Shown: positions 7,466 to 15,812, counted from the stretch's first letter. The stretch: 33,343 bases of DNA from an uncultured Pseudoxanthomonas sp. (GCA_946886405.1 CAMPIO010000034.1:1-33343); one strand, 5' to 3'. The notes: generated from the sequence alone by a model not told the origin. Program-made: numbers and translations.

Positions 7466-7867
7466 CTACAGATAACAAGTCAACGCGGGTGCAGACTGCC
7501 AGCGGTCATGCGCGCCGTCGATGCAGGTGACGGGTGCGGCCGCCAGTTCTTCGGGCGTGGCTTCCAGGCATCCCAGGTTGACCCCGTAGATGCGTTCGCC
7601 GCCCGGGATGTCGTTACCGATGCCGAACGGGCGCACCCCGCAGATCCGACAGAAGTGGTGTGAATTGCGCAACGAGTTGAACCGGTATTCGGTCAGCTGG
7701 TCACCGCCGGCCAGCAGGCGGAAACGGTCCGGCGTGACGATGGCCGGCCAGAACCGGTTGCGCCGGCAGATGGAGCAGTTGCACCGGTAGGTGGGCTGGG
7801 TCAGGTCGATGTCGGCCTCGAACCGGACCGCCCCGCAATGGCAGCTTCCTGCATAGGTCTTCAGCAT
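7466..7867 (-). CDS. GFA/CENP-V family zinc protein
   Basis: 133 residues. The family's zinc-binding cysteines are present: GSC9HC11GAV, C29NC31SIC34, and FC73RIC76G. The family is named for glutathione-dependent formaldehyde-activating enzyme (Gfa), but most members, including this one, have no proven reaction. ATG 7867 follows GGAGG. The gene diverges from the HD-GYP gene with a 100-bp shared intergenic region. No signal peptide; cytoplasmic. Confidence 0.9.
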   Translation of the reverse strand: MLKTYAGSCHCGAVRFEADIDLTQPTYRCNCSICRRNRFWPAIVTPDRFRLLAGGDQLTEYRFNSLRNSHHFCRICGVRPFGIGNDIPGGERIYGVNLGCLEATPEELAAAPVTCIDGAHDRWQSAPALTCYL

Positions 7868-7967
7868 GTGGCCTCCCGTGCCGATAACGGTTCCGGGACA
7901 GTCGGGCCTGTCCCGCCGGCATTGCCGTAGCGCGGAGCGTAACCGACCCGGGGCCGTGGAGTCGTAC

Positions 7968-9203
7968 ATGCTGAAAACACTCGATGTCGCAGCGCTCCGG
8001 CCGGGCATGCATGTACAGAAGCTGCTCGGGCCGTGGATGCAGCATCCCTTCTGGAGGACCTCGTTCGTGCTGGACGAGGAACGGTTGGCGCAACTGCAGG
8101 ACAGCGGCGTGGAACAGGTGGTCGTGGACCTTTCGCTCGGCGCATGGGACGGCGAAGACGAGGCGCCCGATGAGACCGCCGTGCCCGTCGGCACCTCTGC
8201 CTCCCGTACCGAAGACGATGCCCCGGCCGCCGCGGAGCGCCGCCGGATCCTGCTGCCCGACGCCCCCGTGGATTTCGCATCCGAGCTGGCCCGCGCCCGC
8301 CGCATCTGCGGCGAGGCCCGCGACGCGGTGGAATCCATGTTCCGCGAGGCACGCATGGGCCGCGGCATCGATCCCGGCCATGTGCTGCCGCTGATCGAGG
8401 AAATCACCGGTTCGGTCGATCGCCATCCCACCGCGCTGGTCAGCGTGGCGCGGTTGAAGGACGCCGACAGCTACACCTACCTGCACTCGGTCGCCGTCAG
8501 TGCGTTGATGGTGATGCTGGGGCGCGAGACCGGCCTGCCCGACGCCGACCTGCGCGAGGCCGCGCTTGGCGGCCTGCTGCACGACATGGGCAAGGCGGCC
8601 ATGCCGCTGGAGGTGCTCAACAAGCCGGGCAAGCTGACCGACGACGAATTCGACGTGATCCGCCAGCATCCCGTGCACGGCGAGCGCCTGCTGCGCGAAG
8701 GCGGCGTCACCCAGGCGGGCGTGCTGCACATCACCCGGCACCACCATGAGCGCATGGACGGCACCGGCTACCCGAATCGCCTGTCCGCCGAAGCCCTGCC
8801 GGTGCTCACCCGCATGGGCGCCATCTGCGACGTCTACGACGCCATCACCTCCCATCGCCCTTACAAGGCGGGCTGGGATCCGGGTGAATCGCTGCGCCGG
8901 ATGGCCAGTTGGCAGGGCCACTTCGATCCCGACCTGCTGAAGGCCTTCGTGCGCAGCCTCGGCATCTATCCCGTGGGCACGCTGGTCCGGCTGTCCAGCG
9001 AGCGACTGGCGGTGGTGGTGGAGCAGAACCCCGGCACCCTGCTCACACCGCGCGTACGGGTCTTCTATTCGGCGAAGTCGCGCACGCACCTGCTGCTCAC
9101 GGACGTCGACCTGGCCACGACGGAGGGCCGCGAGCGGATCGTCGGCATCGAGTCGCCGGAGAAATGGGGCTTCCGCGAACTGGAGAAGCTCTGGCTGCCC
9201 TGA
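7968..9203 (+). CDS. HD-GYP cyclic-di-GMP phosphodiesterase with DUF3391 N-terminus
   Basis: 411 residues. An N-terminal DUF3391-like region (about 1-125: LDVAALRPGMHVQKLLGPWM, FVLDEERLAQLQDSGVEQVVVD) precedes an HD-GYP domain at about 150-335. Catalytic and signature residues are intact: H173, H205-D206 (GLLHDMGK), H234, and HHERMDGTGYP (H259-H260-E261, G267-Y268-P269). Such enzymes hydrolyse c-di-GMP, in many cases to GMP. ATG 7968 was chosen at MLKTLDV because GGAG lies upstream and the region before it reads as non-conserved. No membrane segment. A GGDEF-EAL protein is also encoded in this window (12675-15020), but not in the same operon. Confidence 0.95.
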   Translation: MLKTLDVAALRPGMHVQKLLGPWMQHPFWRTSFVLDEERLAQLQDSGVEQVVVDLSLGAWDGEDEAPDETAVPVGTSASRTEDDAPAAAERRRILLPDAPVDFASELARARRICGEARDAVESMFREARMGRGIDPGHVLPLIEEITGSVDRHPTALVSVARLKDADSYTYLHSVAVSALMVMLGRETGLPDADLREAALGGLLHDMGKAAMPLEVLNKPGKLTDDEFDVIRQHPVHGERLLREGGVTQAGVLHITRHHHERMDGTGYPNRLSAEALPVLTRMGAICDVYDAITSHRPYKAGWDPGESLRRMASWQGHFDPDLLKAFVRSLGIYPVGTLVRLSSERLAVVVEQNPGTLLTPRVRVFYSAKSRTHLLLTDVDLATTEGRERIVGIESPEKWGFRELEKLWLP

Positions 9204-9332
9204 GCGGCAGCCAGCCCCGGACTTACGGGACATATCCCGTTACCGCGTCGCTGCGATCATGTCCCGCCGGCTGCGCCGTTCCCGTGTAACCGGGATCGGC
9301 CCGAACGCCGGGTCCCCGTCAAAGGAATCGCC

Positions 9333-9770
9333 ATGTCGCTGACTTTCCTCGCCTTCGCCGCCGCTGTGGTCACCGCCGGCGCACCCGCCCCGGCTGCCGA
9401 TGCCGCCACCCTCGCCGCCATCGAAGCCACCTGCCTCGACTATGTCGACGGACAACTGGAAGCCGACCCGGCGCGCGTGGCGCGCGCGCTGCATCCCGAC
9501 CTGGCCAAGCGGGCCATCGTCGGGGATACACCCGACGAGCGCCTCGGTCTGCGCCGCATGTCGAAGGAGGAATTGGTCAGCCTGACGCGGCAGGGTGTGC
9601 TGAAGACACCGAAGGACCAGTGGAACCGCAGCTGTCGCATCCTCGACGTCACCGCCGAGACCGCCGCAGTGCGGCTGGAAACCCCGTGGTTCGTCGACCA
9701 CTTCCACATGGGCCGCTATGGCGACCGCTGGATCATCGTCAACGCGCTGTGGCATGCGAAGCCGCGTTGA
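9333..9770 (+). CDS. Secreted NTF2-like / lumazine-binding-type protein
   Basis: 145 residues with a signal peptide (about 1-21, cleavage after APAPA or AADA). The mature part has the NTF2-like pattern: AIEATCLDYVDGQLEADPARVARALHPDLAKR, later LETPWFVDHFHMGRYGDRWIIVNALWH. This resembles putative lumazine-binding (PF12893) proteins, whose activity is unknown. AAAGGAA precedes ATG 9333. The last base of its stop adjoins the stop of the convergent membrane-protein gene. A second NTF2-like secreted protein lies at 10442-10957. Confidence 0.75.
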   Translation: MSLTFLAFAAAVVTAGAPAPAADAATLAAIEATCLDYVDGQLEADPARVARALHPDLAKRAIVGDTPDERLGLRRMSKEELVSLTRQGVLKTPKDQWNRSCRILDVTAETAAVRLETPWFVDHFHMGRYGDRWIIVNALWHAKPR

Positions 9771-10337
9771 TCACGCGTTGGCAAGTGCTTTGGCCGCCTT
9801 GTGGAACAGCAAGGCGGACGACAGCCATGCGACGACATACAAACCGGTGAAGGCCAGCACGAACGCGGGCGATTCCTGCGTCGCCATGCCCATCGCGATG
9901 CCGCCTGCCGCCATCTGTGCCAGCGCCATCGCGACAAGCACGTACGACATCCCGCGCGCCTGCAGTCTGGCAATGCCGGTGCCGATGGCGCCGACCGCCA
10001 GCACGCCGAGGAAGAGCAGGTTGGCACGATGGTCCGGCTCATCGACGATGCCGACGGCCAGGTTTGCCCACAGCATCAGGAAGGCGGCGCCGATCGCGAT
10101 CATGCTGGCCAGCAGGTAGCTGGGGACGCGCGTCACCCGCGTCGTGGTCTCGAAGGCGACGCAGACGGTCAGCAGCATCGCGCCGAAGACCACGAAGTCG
10201 TCGCCGGTCCAGGCAACCTCATCCGTGAAGCGCATCGCCAGCCAGGGGGCCAGCAGCAACAGGGCCGCGCCACCCCAGACCACAGGCCGCAGAACGCGGA
10301 TCCATGCGACCGCGTTGGGGTAGGTGTCGTGGGTCAT
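9771..10337 (-). CDS. Multi-pass membrane protein of unknown function
   Basis: 188 residues with about six hydrophobic helices (VVWGGAALLLLAPWLAM, FVVFGAMLLTVCVAF, YLLASMIAIGAAFLMLWANLAV, LLFLGVLAVGAIGTGI, YVLVAMALAQMAAGG, FVLAFTGLYVVAWLSSALLFH). I recognise no named family or catalytic motif. ATG 10337 was chosen over the ATG six bases earlier (10343) because GGAG is better spaced from 10337. It is probably an inner-membrane protein; no function is proposed. Confidence 0.7.
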   Translation of the reverse strand: MTHDTYPNAVAWIRVLRPVVWGGAALLLLAPWLAMRFTDEVAWTGDDFVVFGAMLLTVCVAFETTTRVTRVPSYLLASMIAIGAAFLMLWANLAVGIVDEPDHRANLLFLGVLAVGAIGTGIARLQARGMSYVLVAMALAQMAAGGIAMGMATQESPAFVLAFTGLYVVAWLSSALLFHKAAKALANA

Positions 10338-10441
10338 GACCATGTCTCCGGTGTCGATTGCGGTGTGCCGACCGCAGGATCGACGTCCAACGTGCGCCGG
10401 TGACGTGGCCTGTGTGAAGCGGGAGCGAAGTCCTGCCGGCC

Positions 10442-10957
10442 TCAGGGCGTGCGCGTGGCCGGCCGGTGCGCATAACTCAGCACGCGCGTGACCTGCCATT
10501 GGCCATCGCGTTCGCGCCAGATCATCACGAAGTCCGCTTCGCCCGCGCATTCGGTCGCCGTTGTCGCGCAGAACCGGTGCGTGCCCTGCGCGATCGCACC
10601 GAAGCCCTTGATCGGGAACACCGCCAGCGTGCCCGGTACGCGTTCGCGCCGATAGTTGCCGCACACGTTGGCGCGTGTGCGCTCGATCATCTCGTCGCGG
10701 GTCCAGGTGACGCCGCCGTTGTCGTGGTAGAACTCCACCCCCTCGTCGAAGTAGGCGGCATGTTTCGCCAGTTGCGCGGGGTCGGCGCAGGTGTTGAACG
10801 CGTCGAACACCGCCGTATCCAGCGCATCGACCACCTGCGTGAGCTGCTCGGGTGTACGGTCGGTGGCAGCTGCCGACTCCACCGCGCCGAAGAGAAGGAC
10901 GGTACCCACCAGCCCGGACAACGCGACCTTCGCGATACGCGCGCGTGCCGTGTTCAT
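10442..10957 (-). CDS. Secreted NTF2-like (DUF4440-type) protein
   Basis: 171 residues. A signal peptide (about 1-33, KVALSGLVGTVLLFGAVESAAA) is followed by an NTF2-like fold: VVDALDTAVFDAFNTCADPAQLAKHAAYFDEGVEFYHDNGG and later GEADFVMIWRERDGQWQVTRVLSYAH. Four cysteines may form disulphides. DUF4440/SnoaL-like proteins bind varied small molecules; nothing specific can be said. The start overlaps the stop of the upstream small membrane protein gene by 4 bases (ATGA), so the two are translated together. Confidence 0.75.
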   Translation of the reverse strand: MNTARARIAKVALSGLVGTVLLFGAVESAAATDRTPEQLTQVVDALDTAVFDAFNTCADPAQLAKHAAYFDEGVEFYHDNGGVTWTRDEMIERTRANVCGNYRRERVPGTLAVFPIKGFGAIAQGTHRFCATTATECAGEADFVMIWRERDGQWQVTRVLSYAHRPATRTP

Positions 10958-11178
10958 GCCGACACCAGCGGTGCGCGCGGACGCCCGCCCAGCAGGCGGG
11001 CCGGCAACATCAGCAAGGCGTGCAGGAAAGCGAACAGCGCCGAGAACGTCACGCCGAGCAACCGGAACGGCAGCGACAGCAGCCAGACGAACGGCCATGC
11101 CACCAGCGCCAACAGGGCGAGCGGCCAGCACAGGACGAACAACAGGCACCAGGCGAGCAGGGCGAGGAGAGTCTTCAT
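10954..11178 (-). CDS. Small membrane protein
   Basis: 74 residues, almost wholly hydrophobic (MKTLLALLAWCLLFVLCWPL, then ALVAWPFVWLLSLPFRLLGV, FALHALLMLPARLL-type helix), ending in an Arg/Pro tail. It probably spans the membrane two or three times. No recognised family. Start ATG 11178 lacks a strong ribosome-binding site. Its stop overlaps the start of the secreted NTF2-like gene (ATGA), a coupling that suggests a shared envelope task. Confidence 0.65.
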   Translation of the reverse strand: MKTLLALLAWCLLFVLCWPLALLALVAWPFVWLLSLPFRLLGVTFSALFAFLHALLMLPARLLGGRPRAPLVSA

Positions 11179-11327
11179 GGTCGGGGGATTCCTTCATCCG
11201 GCGGATCACGAGGTCCGATCCTGGCGCGCGCATGGCCGCCGTGCCAGCGACCTGCGACGAAGTCCCGTACGCGCCGACGAAAGCAGGTGCCCGGCGCGTC
11301 AACGGACGCGCGGGTGAAGCCGGTGGA

Positions 11328-11804
11328 TCAGGGCTGCGGCAGCAGCGGTGCCTCGGGTGGCGGTGCTCCCCGGCGCACCACGTCCCGCTGCATGGCCGCC
11401 AGCCGGCGCAGCAGCTGGTTCTGCGTGGTGCGCGGCAGCCCGCGCTCGTCCATCGCCCACATCAGGTCCTCGACCAGCGCATTGAAGTCGGCTTCCCCCA
11501 CCGTGACATGCTTGTGCGCTTCGACCATCGGCTTGCCGGCATAGGTGCAGGGACCGCCGGACTGCACGCACAGGAACTCCACCAGCCGGTCATTGAGGCG
11601 GATGATGTCCACGTCGGCGAAATGATGCGCGATGCGTGGATCGTCGGACACGCGGAACAGCAGCGTTTCCACCAGTGCCTCGATGCCACTGTGCTCGCCC
11701 AACTGCTGGTACAGCGCATCGTTGCGCGGTGGCGTCGACGCGCAACCGGCGATGGCGAGCAGGCAGGCCAGCACCCATGCGGTGGTGATACGCGGGACCG
11801 TCAT
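11328..11804 (-). CDS. Group I truncated haemoglobin, predicted lipoprotein
   Basis: 158 residues. A lipoprotein signal (ACLLAIAGC, lipidated C21) should anchor it to a membrane facing the periplasm. This is unusual, since most truncated globins are cytosolic. The globin part follows the group I pattern: LYQQLGEHSGIEALVETLLF, HHFADVDIIRLNDRLVEFLC, YAGKPMVEAHKHVTVGEADF, with H97 as probable haem-ligating proximal histidine. Such globins bind O2 or NO. It is the last gene of a four-gene cluster; ATG 11804 lies 1 base past the DUF3034 stop. The mature protein ends in a Pro-rich tail. Confidence 0.88.
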   Translation of the reverse strand: MTVPRITTAWVLACLLAIAGCASTPPRNDALYQQLGEHSGIEALVETLLFRVSDDPRIAHHFADVDIIRLNDRLVEFLCVQSGGPCTYAGKPMVEAHKHVTVGEADFNALVEDLMWAMDERGLPRTTQNQLLRRLAAMQRDVVRRGAPPPEAPLLPQP

Positions 11805-11805
11805 G

Positions 11806-12678
11806 TCAGAAGCTCCACTGCACGGACACGTAGGCACCGCGCTGGTCGTCCAGCGTGGCAATGCTGCCCAGATCGGCCCACGCACCGACCACCGCGACAT
11901 GCTTGTTCGGGAACCACGCCACGAATACATCGCGCCAGTCGTCTTCGCGGGCGAAGCCGAGGTTGTCCGGCTTCTGCCGGTATTCGACGCCGATAGCCAA
12001 GCGCGGATCCAGCAGCACCGTCGCCGAGCCTTCCCAAACCCAGCTGCGTCCGGCGCGGCGGTCGCCGCCGAAACCGAGCAGCCCGGCCTGGTTGCCGTTG
12101 GTCGAACGCAGCGTGGCGTTGAGCAGCAGCTGATAACCCCCCGCCGCATCGAGGAACAGCTTGCTGGCGCTCACATAGGCGTCGGTGCCATGGTCGTCGC
12201 GGGCGCCTACCGCCAGCGGCAGCGCGCCGTCGCGCAGCCGCTTGTGCTGCACGCCCACGCTGACTTGCGGCATGCGCGTGTAGACCAGGTCACCGGCCAG
12301 GCGCACCTTGGCCCCGTAGATGTCCTGCTCCAGCGCGTCCCACGGCAATGCCAGTCGTCGTTGCAGTTCGCCCAGGTCGAACGACTGCCGCGCGAACGAC
12401 ACCTCCACCCGGTTGGCGAACGTATACGAAGCCCCGTAGGCGTCCAGCGCGTAGTCGCCCGTATCGACGCGCGTGTAGAAGGCCGCGCCGCCGTGCTGTT
12501 CGTCGGTGCCGTACCCGGACAGCACCGCCCACGGCACGATGCCGCCACCGGCCGTGCCCTCGACCTGGCTCGCACCGCCGGTGGCCAGCAGGCGTCCCTG
12601 TCCGGCGAGCGCCGGCGCCGCCGTGAGCAGCGAGGCGATCGCGCAGGCGAGCGAAACGGCACGGAGGGCAGGGGTCAT
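11806..12678 (-). CDS. DUF3034 outer-membrane beta-barrel protein
   Basis: 290 residues. The signal peptide (MTPALRAVSLACAIASLLTA, cleavage near APALA) is followed by the DUF3034 start GRLLATGGASQVEGTAGGGIVPWAV. Alternating polar/aromatic strands continue to the terminal VSVQWSF, whose final Phe is typical of outer-membrane barrels. Function unknown; transport or surface sensing is possible. The ATG overlaps the GGDEF-EAL stop (ATGA), and the stop is 1 base from the globin start, so all are one transcript. Confidence 0.85.
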   Translation of the reverse strand: MTPALRAVSLACAIASLLTAAPALAGQGRLLATGGASQVEGTAGGGIVPWAVLSGYGTDEQHGGAAFYTRVDTGDYALDAYGASYTFANRVEVSFARQSFDLGELQRRLALPWDALEQDIYGAKVRLAGDLVYTRMPQVSVGVQHKRLRDGALPLAVGARDDHGTDAYVSASKLFLDAAGGYQLLLNATLRSTNGNQAGLLGFGGDRRAGRSWVWEGSATVLLDPRLAIGVEYRQKPDNLGFAREDDWRDVFVAWFPNKHVAVVGAWADLGSIATLDDQRGAYVSVQWSF

Positions 12679-15020
12679 GCGTCGGTTTCCAGCGCAAGGG
12701 CGTCGGGTGTGGTGGCATCGCGCCGGCGGCACCAGTCCAGCAGGTCGGCACTGCCCAGCGGGGCGCTGAACAGGTAGCCCTGCACCATGTCGCAGCGGTA
12801 ACGGCGCAACAGGGCGAGCGCGCGATCGTTCTCCACGCCCTCGGCAATCACCGACAGCCCCATGTTGTGGCCCAGTTCGATGGTGGAGCGCACGATCACC
12901 GCGTCGTCGCTGCCTTCTTCCAGCTGCATCACGAAACTCTTGTCGATCTTCAGTTCGTCGACCGGCATGCGCTTGAGCTGCGCCAGCGAGGAATAACCGG
13001 TACCGAAGTCGTCGATCGCCAAGCGCACGCCGCAGGCCTTCAGCCGGTGCAGCATGCGCAGGGCGTATTCGATGTCCTGCATCAGCGCGCTTTCGGTGAC
13101 TTCCAGGATCACGCGCGCCGCCGGTACGTCATGCGTCGCCAGCCGCTCCTCGATGTAGGTGGGCAGGTCCGCATCCAGCAGGTCCATCGCCGACAGGTTC
13201 ACGGCCAGCCCCAGGTCGAGTCCGCCTGTGCGCCAGGCGGCATTGCAGGCCAGCGCCTGGTCCAGCACGAAGCGCGTCAGCTCGTGGATGAAGCCGGAAC
13301 GTTCTGCCAGCGGAATGAACTCGTCCGGCGCCACCGGGCCGAGCGTGGGGTGCCGCCAGCGCACCAGGGCTTCCACGTGTTGCACGTGTGCGCTGGCCGC
13401 GTCCAGTTTGGGTTGGAACTTCAGCTCCAGTTCGCCGCCCGCGATCGCCTGGCGCAGGTCGGTCATCAGCTGCAGTTGCCGCAGGTGCGATTCGTCGCGC
13501 CCCGGCTGGTACACCGCCACGCCGCCGTGCGCGGCCTTGGCGTCGTACAGCGCGATGTCGGCACGGCGCAGCAGCGTGTCGGCATCCGCGCCATGCTGCG
13601 GATGGCAGGCCAGGCCGAAACTGCCTTCGACGCCCACGCGCGTCGTCGGCAGGTCCAGCGGCTCCTTCAACGCCGTCCACAGTGCGTGTGCCTGCGCCTG
13701 CGCGGCGTCGCACGACAGGCCGCGCAGCATCACCATGAATTCGTCGCCGCCGAGGCGCGCCACCAAGTGCGCGCCGTCCAGCGCGCCGCGCAGGCGCTGC
13801 GCCACTTCCCGCAGCACCTGGTCACCGAACTCGTGGCCAAGGGTGTCGTTGATTTCCTTGAAGCGGTTCACGTCCATCACCAGCACGGCCACGTCGCCAC
13901 CCGCCGCGATCGCCGCCTGCAGGCGGTCGTAGGCATGGCTGCGGTTGGGCAGGCCGGTCAGGCCATCGTGGTGGGCCTGGTGCAGGATGCGCTCCTCGCG
14001 CGCGGCGATGTCCGCCTGCATGCGGCCGAATGCGCCCGCCAGTTCGGCGATCTCGCGACTGCCACCCGACACCGGGGCCTGCGTGTAGTCACCGCTCTGG
14101 ATGCGTTGCGCGGCCTGCGCCAGCCGCGACACTGGCCGGCTGATGCCGCGCCCCAGCGCGACCGCCACGCCGACGGCGAGCAACGCCGCCAGTCCGGACA
14201 GCAGCAGGATGCGCGAGCGCAGCGTGCGGTAGGGCGCGAGCGCGCGGTCGTACGAATCCAGCAGCACCAGCCGCGCATCGTCCCCGACCGTCAGGGGATG
14301 CGAGTCGGACAGGTAGTGGTCGGCTCCCACCGCGAGCAGGCGTGTGTGATCCCCCTCGGACGCCCACGCGCGGGCAAAGGGCAGGCGCTGGTCCACCGGC
14401 AGGGTGGAGGCGTGCACGCGGGTGCCGCCATCCGTGGTGGTGACGAAGGCCGCTTCCAGCCCGGTGAGGCTGCGGTACTCCTGCGCGACGGTGTCGTCGT
14501 AACGGCGCCCGACCGCGAGCCAGCCGACCCGGTCCGGGGCCATCACCGGCAGTACCACCACCAGGTACAGCGCGTCCTGCACTACCACCGTCTGCAGGGC
14601 CAGGCCGTCGCTGCCGGCCTGCCGCATGATGCCTGCCAGCACGTCGGCGGCGGGCGCGGCCATGCCGTCGGCACTGGCCCGCCAGCGGCCGTCGCGGTCG
14701 AGGATCCACGCCAGGTCGGCGCCGATGCGCGTGCCATGGTTGTCCAGCGCCGACCGCAGCGTGGGCACGTCGCCGCTGGTCACCGCTGCACGGAAACCGA
14801 AATCGTCCGCGAGCACCGACGCCGAAGCGAGCAACTGCTCCGACCGGCCCTGCTGGAACTGCTCCCACACGCGATGCCCCACGCGCAGTTCCTGCTCCAG
14901 CCGCGACGACACCGCACGCTGGGTCGCCACGGTCACCACCGCGAACGTGGCCAGCTGCGCCGCCGCCACCACGGCGATCATCACCGCGATGACGCGCGTC
15001 TGGAAGCTGCGTGGCTTCAA
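12675..15020 (-). CDS. Membrane GGDEF-EAL cyclic-di-GMP signalling protein
   Basis: 781 residues from TTG 15020. Order: TM1 (about 9-31), periplasmic Cache-like sensor (about 35-265), TM2 (about 271-290), HAMP-like linker (about 292-345), GGDEF domain (about 350-515; intact GGDEF at 424-428, NRFKEINDTLGHEFGD) and EAL domain (about 525-775; E550-A-L, DDFGTGYSS 670-678, KIDKSF 691-696). The RxxD inhibitory site expected five residues before GGDEF is absent (ALDGAHLVARL). Both active sites look complete, so synthesis and hydrolysis of c-di-GMP are both possible. TTG is used because no ATG/GTG precedes TM1 outside the upstream gene; it overlaps that gene's TGA (TTGA), with AAGGG upstream. Confidence 0.93.
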   Translation of the reverse strand: MKPRSFQTRVIAVMIAVVAAAQLATFAVVTVATQRAVSSRLEQELRVGHRVWEQFQQGRSEQLLASASVLADDFGFRAAVTSGDVPTLRSALDNHGTRIGADLAWILDRDGRWRASADGMAAPAADVLAGIMRQAGSDGLALQTVVVQDALYLVVVLPVMAPDRVGWLAVGRRYDDTVAQEYRSLTGLEAAFVTTTDGGTRVHASTLPVDQRLPFARAWASEGDHTRLLAVGADHYLSDSHPLTVGDDARLVLLDSYDRALAPYRTLRSRILLLSGLAALLAVGVAVALGRGISRPVSRLAQAAQRIQSGDYTQAPVSGGSREIAELAGAFGRMQADIAAREERILHQAHHDGLTGLPNRSHAYDRLQAAIAAGGDVAVLVMDVNRFKEINDTLGHEFGDQVLREVAQRLRGALDGAHLVARLGGDEFMVMLRGLSCDAAQAQAHALWTALKEPLDLPTTRVGVEGSFGLACHPQHGADADTLLRRADIALYDAKAAHGGVAVYQPGRDESHLRQLQLMTDLRQAIAGGELELKFQPKLDAASAHVQHVEALVRWRHPTLGPVAPDEFIPLAERSGFIHELTRFVLDQALACNAAWRTGGLDLGLAVNLSAMDLLDADLPTYIEERLATHDVPAARVILEVTESALMQDIEYALRMLHRLKACGVRLAIDDFGTGYSSLAQLKRMPVDELKIDKSFVMQLEEGSDDAVIVRSTIELGHNMGLSVIAEGVENDRALALLRRYRCDMVQGYLFSAPLGSADLLDWCRRRDATTPDALALETDA

Positions 15021-15694
15021 GGCGTGCTGCCCTTGGTCTGGCGGAACTTCTCCTGCAGCGAGCGCAGGCGGTCGTTGCCGCGCACCTCGTTCTTCTCCGG
15101 TGCCAGCGACGCCTGCAGGGTCGCGGACGTACCGGCGGCCGGCACCACCAGGGTGCGTTCCAGCGGCGCGCCGATCCCGCGCACGTGCCACACACGCAAC
15201 GTGTAGCGCCCCGGCGGCACGTCCAGCGACAGCTTGCCGTCCGTGCCGGTCTTGCCGAAATACGGCGTGTCCAGCACGACGATATGGCCGATCATCCAGT
15301 CGTGGATGTTGCAGCCCACCACCACCACGCCAGGCTTGTCGAAGCGGATCGGCGCGGCCTTGTTGCCCGAGTACAGCGGGATCTCGAACTGGCGCGGCTG
15401 CGAGAACGAATAGACGTGGTGCTGGATGTTGTCGCGGTTGGGAAACGCGACCACCGTGCCCGCCTGCACCGGCAGCACGCCGGGCACGAAGGCCGAGTGC
15501 TGCTGGTCCATGCGCGCGGTGGCGGCGCGGGTCACCGACGGCGTCGCCCCATGCAGGCTGACCACGGCATCAGCGGCGGGGCCGGTGCTACTGCCCACTG
15601 CGATGCGGACTTCCGCCGCCTGCGCGCCGGACACCATGGCCAAGACCAGCATCACCCCTGACCACGTCCGCCCCACGCGCCCCTGCACGTCCAT
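15017..15694 (-). CDS. Periplasmic cupredoxin-like protein (methylamine-utilisation type)
   Basis: 225 residues. Signal peptide (about 1-27, cleavage after AQAA). A plastocyanin-like fold at about 28-142 carries candidate type I copper ligands: H92/H93 (NIQHHVYSF), C128, H131 and M134 (VGCNIHDWM). A C-terminal CarboxypepD_reg-like beta domain (TGTDGKLSLDVPPGRYTLRVWH) and a charged tail follow. Similar proteins are annotated methylamine utilization protein, but no mau genes are present. Its role here, perhaps copper electron transfer or redox sensing for the GGDEF-EAL protein, is inferred. A GGGGA site precedes ATG 15694, and a sigma-54 promoter lies about 31 bases upstream. Confidence 0.85.
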   Translation of the reverse strand: MDVQGRVGRTWSGVMLVLAMVSGAQAAEVRIAVGSSTGPAADAVVSLHGATPSVTRAATARMDQQHSAFVPGVLPVQAGTVVAFPNRDNIQHHVYSFSQPRQFEIPLYSGNKAAPIRFDKPGVVVVGCNIHDWMIGHIVVLDTPYFGKTGTDGKLSLDVPPGRYTLRVWHVRGIGAPLERTLVVPAAGTSATLQASLAPEKNEVRGNDRLRSLQEKFRQTKGSTP

Positions 15695-15724
15695 CGATGT
15701 CCCCTGTCTGATCCAGGCGTTTCA

Positions 15725-15740
15725 AGCAAATCCCGTGCCA
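15725..15740 (-). promoter_or_regulatory. Sigma-54 (RpoN) promoter of the cupredoxin-GGDEF/EAL-DUF3034-globin operon
   Basis: Read on the minus strand, TGGCACGGGATTTGCT matches the consensus TGGCACG-N4-TTGC(A/T) at every fixed position. The -24 GG is at 15739-15738 and the -12 GC at 15727-15726. Transcription would start near 15714, giving a leader of about 20 bases with a GGGGA ribosome-binding site before ATG 15694. Confidence 0.8.
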
Positions 15741-15812
15741 TGCGTCACATTCCGTCGCGGCGTGGGCTACGCCCCTTCGGGAAGTATCGGCACGCGCCGG
15801 GACGACTGAAAC

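Noticed and set aside
9225..9240. ACGGGA-CATA-TCCCGT hairpin after the HD-GYP gene as a terminator
   Set aside because: A 6-bp stem with no T run after it; not enough to call.
12867..15206. 779-codon plus-strand frame opposite the GGDEF-EAL gene
   Set aside because: It is rich in His/Gln/Arg and mirrors the real gene's codons; no domain or start signal.
15017..15694. Methylamine dehydrogenase system
   Set aside because: Only the cupredoxin-like protein resembles a methylamine-utilisation annotation; no dehydrogenase subunits or maturation genes are present.
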